This document shows, piece after piece, positions 29,644-40,091 of a DNA stretch of 64,000 nt (positions within the stretch are counted from its first letter, which is position 1; the number at the start of each line of letters is the position of its first letter). The stretch is taken from contig JBBBDQ010000913.1 in the NCBI GenBank assembly GCA_037127315.1, positions 5,737,501 through 5,801,500 on the forward strand, in the 5' to 3' direction. Under the pieces are notes generated by a model that did no database searches, was not told where the DNA came from, and worked only from the letters and a program-made list of their open reading frames with translations. The translations under genes were made by a program, and so were the position numbers. This DNA comes from Ascarosepion bandense (lineage: Eukaryota; Mollusca; Cephalopoda; Sepiida; Sepiidae).

Positions 29644-30262
29644 TTTCACCCCAAGCAAGGCTGTACCACCACTGATGCAAAGGAGGCTACATGAGAGAGT
29701 AAAAGTTTAGGCAGGAGGAGAGTGAAGAGAAAGACGAAACAGTTACAGGGGGTGTCAGAGAAAGGGCAAGAGAAGGATGGGAACACAGGTTTGGAGACAG
29801 TTCCGAAGGTAGTGAAAAAGAAAAGAACAAGATATACAGGGTGATGTAGAAAGGACTGGAGTCAAGTGGATAAGAGATGGGAATTGACATTGCATTTAAA
29901 TTCTTGGTGGTTGTAGCCGTCGGGAAAACAAGTATACGGAAATGAGTTTCACAGACGGGAAGTACGAGAAAAGAAGCTGATGGAGTAGAATTGTCAGCTG
30001 CATTTGGTTGATTTAACTGTAAAAGGGTGGGACCTTGTTGCCAGTCTGGTTGCACGAATAAATTTTTGTGGGTGGCGTGGGGACACCAGAGTTCGTCGGA
30101 GCAGAAGCTATGAAAATATTTGTAGAAGATACAGAGGGAAGCCGCATCCCGTCTGGACCGATCACATTACAGATTATCCTTTGCAGCCTCTCGAGAACCC
30201 TGAGATGAACAGCAGGGGCACCTGACCAGATATGACAATAGTATTCTATGCATGGTCGGGTG
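29644..30262 (-). pseudogene. LINE ORF2 C-terminus and 3' UTR
   Basis: 5'-truncated - strand copy. It encodes SGAPAVHLRVLERLQRI-like residues, then a C-terminal block (with TRLATRSHPFTVKSTKC-like residues) broken by a deletion, then the 3' UTR. It ends in the tail 'ccttgcttggggtgaaacga'. It lies head to head with the ORF2 relic that follows. Confidence 0.85.
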
Positions 30263-30369
30263 GTAGATTTGTTCTATCCAACCTCACTCTCTCTCTCTTT
30301 CTGTCTGTCTCTCTCTCTGATTTATTTTCATTTCTACACTCGAATCCCCTGACCACCAATATGTATGTC

Positions 30370-31755
30370 TCCGTCTGTCACTTCTCAGTTCGGTTAGCTA
30401 CCTTTTCTTCCTTTACCGTTCCCCCTCCTCTCCCGACTGCTCCCTTCCAGGCAGCATTTATGACAATATATATAAGGCTACTTCCTACGACCCATTCGCT
30501 CACATATTTGTATTCAGAGATCTTAACGCCCATCATGCTGAGTGGTCTAAAGACTCTGTTACTGATTCAGCTGGCATCCACGCAATGAACTTTGCCATTT
30601 CCCAATCCCTTACGCAAGTAGTGGACTTCCCCACACGCTTTCCAAGCACTACCTCTCTACTAGATATATGCTTTACCTCTGCACCTGACTCCTGCCAAGT
30701 TTCGCAGCTTTGCCCTCTCGGCAACTCCGACCATGCTCTTGTCTCTCTTAATATTTCTCTCCACTTTCACTCCCATCAGGAGCCTCCTACCTGTAGGACC
30801 TCCTACTACTACCAAAGAGCTGACTGGGACGCCTTTCGCGATTTCCTATGCGACGTCCCTTGGGGAAAAGTGTTCGATCTCCCAGTTGATGACTGTGACT
30901 CTGAGATTTCGTCCTGGGTGAAAGCTGGCATTGATGTCTTCATATCTACCAGGAAGTTTCGTCTCAAACCTCATTCCTCCCCTTGGTTCTCTCCTGCCTG
31001 TTCGGCCGCCATTGCCCACAGGAACCACTACTTCCGACTATTTTAGAGACAGTCATCTGACCACAATAGGCGCCTATTCACGTCTGCTCGTAATGAGTGC
31101 AAGAGAATCCTGAATTACGCCAAGCGGTTGTTTGCTGAGAGAATGAGACAGCGCATAGCTGACCGCAAGTTAGGCTCCAAGGACTAATGGCGGTTATGCA
31201 AACGGGTGCTGAACAATAGCAAATCCTCTATCCCTCCTTTAATCAATGAATTTGAGGTCCTCACATCATCAGCGGACAAGGCTGAGTGCTTTGCTCGCAG
31301 ATTCTCATCCAACTCCACATTTGGCTCATCTGGAGTACCCTCACCGGACTTCCCAATTAGAACTGAGGCTAAAATGTACGATGTATACATTACCTCGACA
31401 GTAGTATCCCGAGTAATATCAAAACTTGACCCCCATAAGGCGAGAGGTGGTGATGGAATCCCGGTGATTGTCCTTAAGAAATGTGCCCCTAAACTCTCCC
31501 CTGTCCTCTCTACACTCTATAACTACTGCCTTTCTGCTTCCTGTTTTCATGCATACTGGAAGTCCTCTTCTGTCGTTTCTGTATTTAAGAACTCTGGCGA
31601 ACCCTCGGACCCATCCAACTTTTGCCCTATAAGCCTTCTACCAATTTTCGGGAAAGTGTGCGAGGCCATTATTAATGCTGAAATAGTTCAACATCTTACT
31701 GCCCATAAACTCTTCTCTGACAGGCAGTATGGCTTCCGCTTTGCCAGGTCCACGG
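30370..31755 (+). pseudogene. Jockey/CR1-like LINE ORF2 relic (endonuclease and reverse transcriptase)
   Basis: The longest coding relic in the window. One frame (codons starting at multiples of three) runs from about 30370 to 31755 with stops at 31044 and 31185. In order: the C-terminal half of the APE endonuclease (VFRDLNAHHAEW, normally GDFNAHH, and LGNSDHALVSL with the catalytic SDH); a linker (FSPACSAAIAHRNHYFR...NECKRILNYAKR); then the start of the reverse transcriptase (KLDPHKARGGDGIPV, FCPISLLPIFGKVCE, then LFSDRQYGFRFARST). The YADD catalytic motif and everything after it are missing. The sequence jumps directly to the LINE 3' tail, an internal deletion. The frame opens upstream without a visible start. 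Non-functional. Confidence 0.9.
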
Positions 31756-31815
31756 CCGAGCCCCCTGTACATCAGTGGCGTTACCGCCTAGCTCGGGGTG
31801 ATACGATCAAAAAAA
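31756..31815 (+). mobile_element. LINE 3' tail joined to the truncated ORF2
   Basis: 'ccccctgtacatcagtggcg', 'taccgcc', 'ggggtgatacgatcaaaaaa'. It follows ORF2 with no intervening C-terminus or 3' UTR. Confidence 0.8.
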
Positions 31816-31863
31816 TATATATCTTTCTTAATATACAAACTAGGCCGTTTCTTCTCTCTATAT

Positions 31864-32030
31864 CCTTCCAATTTATATCTCCCCCCCAATATCCAATTTA
31901 TATCCACCCCAATATCCAATTTATATCTCCCCCCCAATATCCAATTTATATCTCCCCCCCCAATATCCAATTTATATCTCCCCCCCCCCCAATATCCAAT
32001 TTATATCTCCCCCCCACAATATCCAACCTG
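31864..32030 (+). repeat. C-rich ~25-bp minisatellite
   Basis: Six to seven units of 'tatctccccccaatatccaa' with C runs of variable length. The two opposite-strand frames (PPNIQFISPP and GGRYKLDIG repeats) are artefacts of the repeat. Confidence 0.92.
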
Positions 32031-32105
32031 CGTGTTCGCTTCTCTTTATCCCCATCTCTCTGCATAACTATTGGTATTTTTTACTCCTCTCATCATTTCT
32101 TTCGC

Positions 32106-32661
32106 AATCAGTCAATTAAGCATCAGGCGTGATACGCGCTTGGGGTGGGGGGGATTATGTCTCTTTCTAGACATGACTGACTAGACAGAAGACTTTCCCG
32201 CAGAAGGTTGCCATTGCTTTCTGCGGTCGATTGGTGAATTATATTATTATATTAATAAGTATTAATTAAAGGGGGATCAGTTTATTACGGCATAACCATA
32301 GAAAACCGACCCCCCACTTTATGCCCAGTAGAAGCCTTAATCATGTTTCTATTCACTCAGTTAAGTGCCATATGTGATACACGCTTTGGGCGATTATCTC
32401 TCTTTCTAGACATGACTGACTGGGCAGAAGACTTTCCCGCAGAAGGTTGCCATTACTTTCTGCGATAGACTGGTTGCCAACCAAGGCTATAGAATCCAAT
32501 CTATTCTGATATTTGATACATAGCTAAAGGGAGAAGCGACGAATTAATACAGTTTTCAATGGTATTTGTGCATAAATAAATGCAACGAACTCAATTGGAA
32601 TTCGAACTCGGCTCTTCGATTTCTCGTTCCAAGCCGATATCCACTGTATCACAACGCACAT
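32106..32661 (-). mobile_element. SINE J composite
   Basis: A truncated J copy, the composite spacer, then a full J copy with tRNA head at the right end ('ccactgtatcacaacgcaca'). Same architecture as 19231-20125. Confidence 0.85.
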
Positions 32662-32970
32662 CCTCAATATTCAAGTTCAACCTCACTCATTGCGTATCTC
32701 TCTGTTTGTATCCCGTTTGTTCCTTATTTTTCTCTCAATATCCAACCTACTCCGTCGCTTCTCGTTATTCATTTCTTTCTTTCTGCTTATCTATTTTTGT
32801 ATTCTCAATATTTCCCGCCATTTTTTTTTTCGAACGCCAACCTACTTTGTTCGTCTCCTCTTTCTTTGCTTATCTCCCTTTGCATCATATCTCTCTCAAA
32901 TACCTAACTAGCATCCTCTCTTCCCCCTATATCTTTATTTCTTCTTATCACTCCCTTTGGATTATTTTTG

Positions 32971-32979
<9 letters not shown>

Positions 32980-33049
<70 letters not shown>
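32980..33049 (+). repeat. (CT)n(TA)n microsatellite
   Basis: A CT run followed by about 24 TA units. Confidence 0.95.
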
Positions 33050-33051
<2 letters not shown>

Positions 33052-33837
33052 TCTCTATATCCAACCTACTCTTTATTCTCTTCACTCTATATTTACTCTT
33101 CTTTCTCACTTTATACTCTTCTTTCTTTTTGTTTCTCATAGTTTTACTCTTTAGCTCCCCTCTATGCTAATCACGATGTATTTTTTCTCCCTCCTCCTCA
33201 TCAATTTCGTGTCAAAATATAACAAAACGGATGTAGTGGTTGTCCAGCAGAATGATAGAATAAGTGGCCGGTTTGTAAAAGATAACATTTTTTTTCCTTT
33301 TGGCATAATTATTACCAAATGCTAGGGAGTAAGGAAGGTGGGTATGACCTAGTGTGCACGGGAAGAGACAACTCAAGCCGACAAACATACAACTCAACCG
33401 GGGTTGGTGGGGGACCTAAATAAAATTCGGAACACCCTAAATTTTGAAATGAGTATGATAATGGTCTAATTACTAAAACTAACAATTCAGAGGAAAAGCA
33501 TTTACTTCACATCAGGTCGAAAAAAACAAAACAAAAAAAAAACGTATTCTATTGAGAGTTGCAATTAAGGATGGACGCATTTAAAAACTAATATGAAATG
33601 AACAGCTTTTATGATGTCTGACTGTTTGCATATAACCAGAACGAATAGAAGATTTGGTAAGTAGTCTATATTTTTGTATTTTAAACCCTTACGCAGGTGT
33701 CTTAAATTGCATATATTTATTCGGATGTTTAATAAAAAGGTGTGATCTTAATAACTAAGGGAGGTTGGAATTTTTCTCCATATATATTAAACGGAACGGG
33801 TCTTACAATTTGAGGGTCGATAAATCAATTAAAAAGG
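33050..33837. other. Unassigned pyrimidine-rich and AT-rich DNA
   Basis: Poly-T and CT composition gives spurious serine- and leucine-rich frames. No gene. Confidence 0.5.
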
Positions 33838-33906
33838 CAAAAAGCTTCTATGTGCCGTGTCCCTTCAGGACGTGGATGATCATGGCTCTCCACCACTTCC
33901 TATCAT
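33838..33906 (-). mobile_element. Short 3' fragment of LINE family 2
   Basis: Matches 45155-45240 ('tatgtgccgtgtcccttcag', 'gacgtgg', 'gatcatggctctccac'). Confidence 0.65.
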
Positions 33907-34850
33907 TGTATAATAATATTTGTCTTTTTACTATCCCTTCTATTCTCTGATGTGAGGGTAGCATAATGGAAAGCAGTTCGAAGTGAGAGCCGCTATCAAA
34001 TAACTATGGGGGAAATGTATAAATCCACCCCCCGAGCTACGGATTAAATAGTCGCACGTGTATCTATAAAAATCATCATTCTCAAGAAATTGCTAATCCA
34101 ATATTCATTAACAAAAAAAAAAAAATAATTAAATGTTATATATTTCGGTTTTAAATAACTCACAAAAGGTTGATAAGCCGTAAAAAATCTATCGAATCAA
34201 ACCTTTTCTACTATCAATTTACACAAGCTCGTTGGGCAGTTTACTTGATAGTTCTGCATGATTCATCGTGTTGACTTCAAAATGTCTTGTGAGTGTCGAG
34301 TTCTCCTAAATTAATACACTGCATGAACTGAATAATTTCGGAGGAGGATCGAAAAATTTTATAAAAAAATAATTAAATAAAGGTAAAATAAAAATATAGG
34401 AATAAAATACCCCCACTCACTAAACACCCATTAGGCGTCTAAGAACAGGAATAGGTTTATATTGTCAGAAGATGACGGCTGTCGAATATCAATCTTGCGT
34501 ATGCTGAAAATAACAATAGCTAAAGTGATAATGTTTAGATATGCGTTCGTGTGCGTGCGTGTGTTTTGGGAGGCGTATATTATGTTGATATGTATAGAAG
34601 GAGGTGTTGATAAGTTCTCGGCCCAATTTAAAAGTTATTCTTTGGAAAATAACTTTTCAGTACTTTTCGTGCATATTGGTAAGCCTTTTTACACTTTAGT
34701 ATATTTTTCTATCTCACATATGCAATTTAATAAATACGTGGAGCATCTGCTCAAATGCAAGTATTCATTAAAATAACGTTTAAGTAATAAAAATCTGTCT
34801 GACTAATAAATAATAAATCTATTCCCTTTCCTTATATATATATATATATA
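33907..34850. other. Unassigned DNA
   Basis: Includes a 104-codon frame at 34462-34776 without recognised domains or codon bias; its right part resembles the 'tactcaaatgcaagtattca' end block of SINE K. Confidence 0.45.
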
Positions 34851-34855
34851 TAAAC

Positions 34856-34994
34856 AGTATTCAAAAGTTCGGGAAATAATTGTAGTCCGGATATCTGGTG
34901 GTAAAGTTCATACGCTTTCGGAACCAGTGTGATGGTTCACAAGACGACAGGATCGTAAAAAACAGATACTATGGTAAATAACATATACGCGCAT

Positions 34995-35070
<76 letters not shown>

Positions 35071-35346
35071 TTGCATATTTGGGCAGCAATCTTTCATTTA
35101 TTTAAATGTTTCGTTAAAAACAACCAACAAGGAAGATTCTATTAATTGTGGTAGTACCTGTTAAGGTCTGATTTATATATATATGTATATATATATACAC
35201 ACACACACAATATTCAAAAGTTCAGGAAATAATTGTAGTACGGTATCTGGTGGTAAAGTTCATACTCTTTCGGAACCAGTGTGATGGTTCACAAGACGAC
35301 AGGATCGTAAAAGACAGATACTATGGTAAATAACATATACGCGCAT

Positions 35347-35395
<49 letters not shown>
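34856..35395 (+). repeat. Direct duplication of a ~150-bp tRNA-like repeat with (CA)n
   Basis: The block from 'attcaaaagttc' to 'catatacgcgcatg' occurs at 34859-34994 and 35209-35346, about 95% identical, each followed by (CA)n. 'tctggtggtaaagttcatac' and 'gatggttcacaagac' resemble pol III boxes A and B, so this may be another SINE. Confidence 0.8.
34996..35067 (+). repeat. (CA)n microsatellite
   Basis: About 35 CA units. Confidence 0.97.
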
Positions 35396-35406
<11 letters not shown>

Positions 35407-35579
35407 TTATATATATATATACACTATTTTCATCTTTGATAATGGCTGATGCAAGTCGAAAGCTCAGAAAGGATTAAATAAAAACATGTATCAATATTGT
35501 GTTTTCTTCTTTCAACGATAATGCTGTTAAGCTTATCAGACGATATGAAAAAAATTATATACAATAAATCGACAAAACC

Positions 35580-35583
<4 letters not shown>

Positions 35584-35621
<38 letters not shown>
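35584..35621 (+). repeat. (TA)n microsatellite
   Basis: About 19 TA units. Confidence 0.95.
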
Positions 35622-35622
<1 letters not shown>

Positions 35623-35699
35623 GTGGTGTATATATCCCTAATTGTTCTGGGTATGACATATAAACTGCAAGCGGTGGTGTTGCTCTAAATTTACTATTT

Positions 35700-35800
35700 G
35701 GAGTCTTGGGGAATGTGGAGCTACACCTTAAATGCCATTATTCCCAGGTCAACCCTGGCCCGAAGTGGTAGTACCTGTTAAGCTCCTATTTATGGGTCAA
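35700..35800 (-). repeat. Dispersed repeat, family Q fragment
   Basis: Opposite-strand match to 4590-4732 ('gaagtggtagtacctgttaa'). Confidence 0.5.
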
Positions 35801-36426
35801 ATAGTTTGCGTGTGTGCCTGAGTGTGCGTGTTTGTTATGGAATACAGTGCATGCATGCATGCATGCATGCATGCGTGTGTGTGTGCGTGTGTGTGTGTGT
35901 GTGTGTGTTTGTGTGTGCGCGCGCACATGAAGGACGGCTATGTAAATAGGTACTGCGAGTGTGGAACATTTGCATCATGTATATGTGTATGTGTATATGC
36001 GTCTGTATGTGTACATATGTAGAGGCTTTTCGAAGCCTGAGTAAACTGGTCGCTCCCAAGGCACTAGCTGTCGTCCCAGAGACGGCGAACTCTGATATCA
36101 AAACCCTTTATGTATATTGTGTGGTCTACCATGCACTACCCAATGTATTTAAAGCCTCGGGTATAATAAAATATTGCGACCATTACAAAAAAACCTAACG
36201 CGTGGCCCACAGTACACCTGTATGGGCTTAAGTTGTATTGATGGAGAGAGCGTGCTTTGTGTCACACAAGCAACTGAAGACTTTAAACAAATCTTAGTGC
36301 CGGTTGATCGCTAGCTGTGTGGCTAATAGTACAACACAGATGCATGCAAGACAGAAATCTCCTGCATAAGTGTAACATAAAGGGCAACATCCACTGCTGA
36401 CACTCAACGTTTACGATAAGAGAGTG

Positions 36427-36429
<3 letters not shown>

Positions 36430-36471
<42 letters not shown>
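36430..36471 (+). repeat. (TA)n microsatellite
   Basis: About 21 TA units. Confidence 0.95.
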
Positions 36472-36474
<3 letters not shown>

Positions 36475-36479
36475 GAAAA

Positions 36480-36526
36480 AAATCGCAAGATCGCCAAGAC
36501 CTACCGCGGTTTCGCACAACGGCTAT
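36480..36526 (-). ncRNA. 3' half of a family-3 hammerhead
   Basis: On the - strand GCCGUUGUGC, GAAA, CCGCGGUA and GGUCUUGGC line up with the 3' half of the family-3 ribozyme (GAAA, CCUAGGUA, GGUCUGUUGGC). The CUGANGA half is replaced by a (TA)n tract at 36527, so it cannot be active. Confidence 0.5.
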
Positions 36527-36545
36527 ATATATATATATATATATA

Positions 36546-36923
36546 CTAGCAGCATAGCCCGGCGTTGCTCGGGTGTAATGAAAGCTTTAAAGCTAATCCA
36601 TGGTCCTGGGGCGCAGACTCTTTGGGCGTTGGCACGAAAGACTAAAAAGCAATAGTTGTTTCCAGTTAAAGCGAAACCCTAGACTGAAAGAAAAATGAAT
36701 GGATGAAAGTCAAATTTTGATTTCCTGGTATCAATAACAAATAAGTTTTTTTCGTGGTAACCTGAATTTTGAAGGCTAAATAAGTTCTCTGAGTAAATGG
36801 TATCATGGCTGAGACTAAGAACTACAATCATACCTACTTAGAGCCAAACCCGAAGCAAAAACTAAAATAAAAGGGCTGAAAAAATACAGACATACAGGCA
36901 GATAAACAGACACACATCTTGAC

Positions 36924-36974
<51 letters not shown>

Positions 36975-37285
36975 CGATTTTCTGCACTATTGCAAGAACT
37001 GCAACGTTGAAACTTCTGAATATCGTTTCTTATGTCTTTGTCTATGAGTGTATCAAATTTGATTAAAATCGGACTAATCCTTGTATAACCCGATTTTTTC
37101 GATTATCGATTTTAGATATTTATCGGGGGTACCTCCACACAAAACTTAGCTAAGACCACTCACAGACGCTTATAGTACAACTGTGTAAATTTTCAAGAAA
37201 ATCGTTTCAGCCGTTTCGGAGTCTATAGGTAACGGATCCACACACACAGACACACACACAAAGTTCCATTTATAAATAAGTTTAT
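36546..37285 (-). mobile_element. Helitron-like nonautonomous element, copy 4
   Basis: Near complete: CTAG at 36546-36549 (3' end on the - strand), hairpin GCCCGGCGTTGCTCGGG, internal (TA)n at about 36931-36971, short CA tract, and the 5' end near 37285 where TC has become TA. Confidence 0.8.
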
Positions 37286-37397
37286 ATATATACATATATA
37301 TGGCCGTATCTGACTACCGGGCACACCGGATACGGTTCCGGGCCGATCCGTGCAATCATAGTGAAAATCCGGGCAAGAAAAAATGTCTTCGTCAGAA

Positions 37398-37417
37398 ATC
37401 AAACTAAACAATTCACA

Positions 37418-37457
<40 letters not shown>

Positions 37458-37700
37458 AAAACGAAGAAAACATCCGAATGAACGCAGTAAAAATCTGTTT
37501 ATTAATTAATTTTGGGAGAAAAGGTTGGTTATACTCAGAAATTCCGAACCGGTTTTCCTGTTTTCGTTCACGTTCTGTGCCTAATTTCCATTGGAATAGC
37601 CGAAAAAATCCGAAAAAATCATAGTTTCTGGAAACGGATGACACTGATGACGTCATCACATTGTCAACTAATAAATCCGGGCAATTCTCTCTCTTCCCGG
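37398..37700 (+). repeat. Dispersed repeat with (GAAA)n and a CRE palindrome, copy 1
   Basis: From 'aaactaaacaattcacaaag', (GAAA)n, to 'aataaatccgggcaattctc'. Contains TGATGACGTCATCA at 37645-37658, a perfect 14-bp palindrome with a CREB/ATF consensus TGACGTCA. Copy 2 is at 43205-43520 in direct orientation. No open frame is conserved between the two. Confidence 0.85.
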
Positions 37701-37894
37701 TGTTTTTTTTAGCATCAGCTACGGTCCCATATATATATGTAGATGTAAATTTATAAATATACATATGAGGAAGGTGTACATATGTATAGTATTATTATTC
37801 AGGTGTTAATAAAACTAATTAATTAATATTGTTATAATTACTATATATATATATATATATATAAGATAAATATACATATTATCTTACGTCTATA

Positions 37895-37935
37895 GCACGA
37901 CTCGGAGTTTCATGCGTTATGCAATCATCAGGTGC
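37895..37935 (-). ncRNA. Hammerhead ribozyme, family 2 (left arm, intact core)
   Basis: On the - strand: stem I GCAC/GUGC (4 bp), core CUGAUGA, stem II UGC/GCA with loop AUAAC (flanked by a U.U pair), GAAA, stem III AC/GU with loop UCCGA, and site GUC. All core bases are present; stem II and stem III are short, like those of Penelope-type hammerheads. Confidence 0.75.
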
Positions 37936-37974
37936 ATCTGATGATTGCATAACCCATGAAACTCCAAGTCGTGC
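37934..37974 (+). ncRNA. Hammerhead, family 2 (right arm, weakened stem II)
   Basis: Core CUGAUGA, GAAA and site GUC are kept, and stem I GCAU/GUGC pairs (one U.G). Stem II has a C.C mismatch (CCCAU where the left arm has GCAU). Confidence 0.65.
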
Positions 37975-37992
37975 CATAGAAGTCGGATAATA

Positions 37993-37997
<5 letters not shown>

Positions 37998-38045
<48 letters not shown>
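37998..38045 (+). repeat. (TA)n microsatellite
   Basis: About 24 TA units just after the ribozyme pair. Confidence 0.97.
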
Positions 38046-38048
<3 letters not shown>

Positions 38049-38537
38049 AGAGTTTTGTCATTTGCTTGAAGCATTGTGTATATTAGGTGTATGGGTAGGC
38101 CTTGAATGCTATCACCATTCGTTGAAAGGCACGGTCTAGGAGCGGACGAACGTGAAAACAAGCTCTCCTACCATTCTGAAGATGAGATTTTGAACACGAA
38201 ATATTAATGAATAATGAATAGGTAATACCCAACACCTTCTTTACCTTCCTTTATTTTACTAAACGCATTGTGATAGCTTTCAAGTTCTATTCATACACTA
38301 TATATATATACGCACTGACTTACTTCTTTTCAACATCTATCAACTACGCGTTATATCTACACCTTTCCACCCTCTTTCTTAATTTTTGTCTCTTTCCTTT
38401 TTTTTTAAAACTAAATTTTACTTCCGGTCACACAATAATGTTTTCATAATATCTGTTACTCGGAGCTGAAGAAACAGGTTTTTAAGAAACTGTTGAAATG
38501 ACTATTCTCCAAATGAAATAATTTTAATTTATATAAG

Positions 38538-38571
<34 letters not shown>
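38046..38571. other. Unassigned DNA
   Basis: Contains a weak CTGAAGA...GAAAT block at 38165-38200 that resembles a decayed hammerhead. No gene. (TA)n at its right end. Confidence 0.4.
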
Positions 38572-38577
<6 letters not shown>

Positions 38578-38690
38578 ATCCGCAGACAGATCTGTTTCGC
38601 TGTATCACAGCTCATCAGTACAGTTAGACTCCGATTGCTTTTAACCCATGATTGAAACCCGACTGAATTGGCGTATAGCACGCACACACT
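38572..38690 (-). mobile_element. Ribozyme-bearing SINE (family R), copy D, truncated
   Basis: The 3' part only: box B region ('gggtttcaatcatgg') and hammerhead, with a (TA)n tail to the left. Confidence 0.75.
38580..38623 (-). ncRNA. Hammerhead ribozyme of SINE R, copy D (intact with changed stem I)
   Basis: Stem I is CUGUA/UGCGG, fully paired using two U.G pairs, where copies A and B have CCACA/UGUGG. CUGAUGA, GCUGU/ACAGC, GAAA and stem III ACA/UGU are unchanged; the site is GUC in place of GUA. Confidence 0.85.
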
Positions 38691-38899
38691 TACACGCACA
38701 AGAGACAAGGTCGACATAGGTATTAACTTGATGGTGACAGTTTCATTCTTAAATGCATTATTTCCACCCAATGATAATACATGTGTCCATAATATAGTTA
38801 CCTCTGCAGAAAACGTGAGACCTAAGGTTAAAAATATTTTTAAATATGAATAATTTTTCTTGGTGATGTCTTCTACGATAGAAAGCAATCAAAAATACA

Positions 38900-39360
38900 C
38901 AAATATACGGATGGACTACAAATATTAAAAACCGAAGTGGAATCGGCAATGGTCAAATTGAACAGAAAAAAAGCAGCAGGGCCCAATGGGATTGCAATAG
39001 AGATGCTGATGTCCTTTGATGGCTTTGGCATAGACAGACTCACGGAAATAATAAACGAAATCTACAACAACGGCAATATACCGCGGGACCTAAGCAGATC
39101 AATTGTCATAGCACTACCTATGAAGCCAGGTGCAAGCAAAGGAATGTGAACTTCAGCGAACAATCAGCTTAATGAGTCATGTAACAAAACTCATCATCCG
39201 GATTCTGATGAACAGAGTGCGCAGCAGAATCAGACCAGAGACAGAAGACGAGTGTGGCTTTGTTAAAGATACCGGTACAAGGAATGCAATATTCATGCTC
39301 AAAATGCTATCTAAAAGACCAATACAAATGCATAATGACCTCTATCTGTGCTTAATAGAC
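38900..39360 (+). pseudogene. LINE family 2 reverse transcriptase, 5' part
   Basis: Two frames joined by a shift near 39130 encode the fingers and palm start: MVKLNRKKAAGPNGIAIEML, IPRDLSRSIVIALPMKPGA, ELQRTISLMSHVTKLI, a CGFVKDTGTRNAIFML motif, and LYLCLID at the first catalytic Asp block. It is interrupted at 39360 by an insertion and resumes at 40092 in the same order (DYAKAFDKV). Clade unresolved (RTE- or L2-like). Confidence 0.85.
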
Positions 39361-40088
39361 CATAGTGGGTGGTCCTTTCTCGTGGTGGGTAGTTGTGTAT
39401 TGTTGCAGATTAACAGAATCCGGCCTCGTTGTAGATAGCCCACTATAAGTCATAAAGAAAGGTTATAAACCAAGAAAAACAAATTGAGTTTAGAAACAAC
39501 ATTTTATATATACACATATCAATTAAGGTTTTTACAATTAAAGTAATCCTTTAAAGATGCGTCCAGCGGACGTTAAAATGTTCATGGCAATAAAATGCCG
39601 AAAAGAGAATTTATGCTTAGGTATGTGGGAACGTTGTAAGTAAGGAATGTATTTGATGTATCCGCTCCTTTGGTCAGTAAGTAGTTTTGAGACAGCAAAG
39701 GATGTTAGAGAAGGGAGGCGAGCATAGTAATTCGCTTGACGTAGGTTAAGGGAGATACTAATTACACTCGTCTCTCTCGAGTCTGTATGTGTGTGTCTGT
39801 CTGGGTCTGTCTGTCTATGATTTCTGTATCGGCTTTTTATATCTTCTTTTTGGATCGCAGCAGATCATTTGGGAATTCACATCCGTATTTGATTCTGGGC
39901 TTCCCATTGGCCGATAAATAAAATTCGCGTAGGCTTGCGAACTGGAATTTAATATTTAATTAATTTTTAGTTTACTACTGGAACATCTACGTCGAGTCGG
40001 CTGCGCACCGACGAGTTTGGTCATTTGCTTTCTGGTCGTGAGAGTGCAAACATCCGGTCCCTCGCTTTACTCGGTATGTATCACCACA
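39361..40088 (-). mobile_element. LTR-like insertion in the LINE
   Basis: 728 bp flanked by the 4-bp direct repeat AGAC (39357-39360 and 40089-40092). On the - strand it begins TGTGGTGATACA. A TATAAAAAG box is at 39833-39841, followed by GACAGACAGACCC as in the candidate solo LTR at 22143. An LTR end TGCAACA falls at 39401; the last 40 bp could be leader sequence. The far end is not a clean CA, so the exact structure is unsettled. Confidence 0.5.
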
Positions 40089-40091
40089 AGA

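Larger units (their letters stand above)
37886..37983. repeat. Inverted repeat of two hammerhead copies
   Basis: Arms 37886-37931 and 37938-37983 pair with four or five mismatches around GTGCAT. Each arm holds one family-2 hammerhead read outward from the centre. Confidence 0.9.

Noticed and set aside
31788..32132. PPNIQFISPP and GGRYKLDIG repeat peptides
   Set aside because: Artefacts of the C-rich minisatellite.
34462..34776. 104-codon frame as a gene
   Set aside because: No domain, no splice or start context; its right side resembles SINE K sequence.
35440..35475. CUGAUGC...GAAAG as a hammerhead
   Set aside because: The core A is replaced by C, and no stems I or III form.
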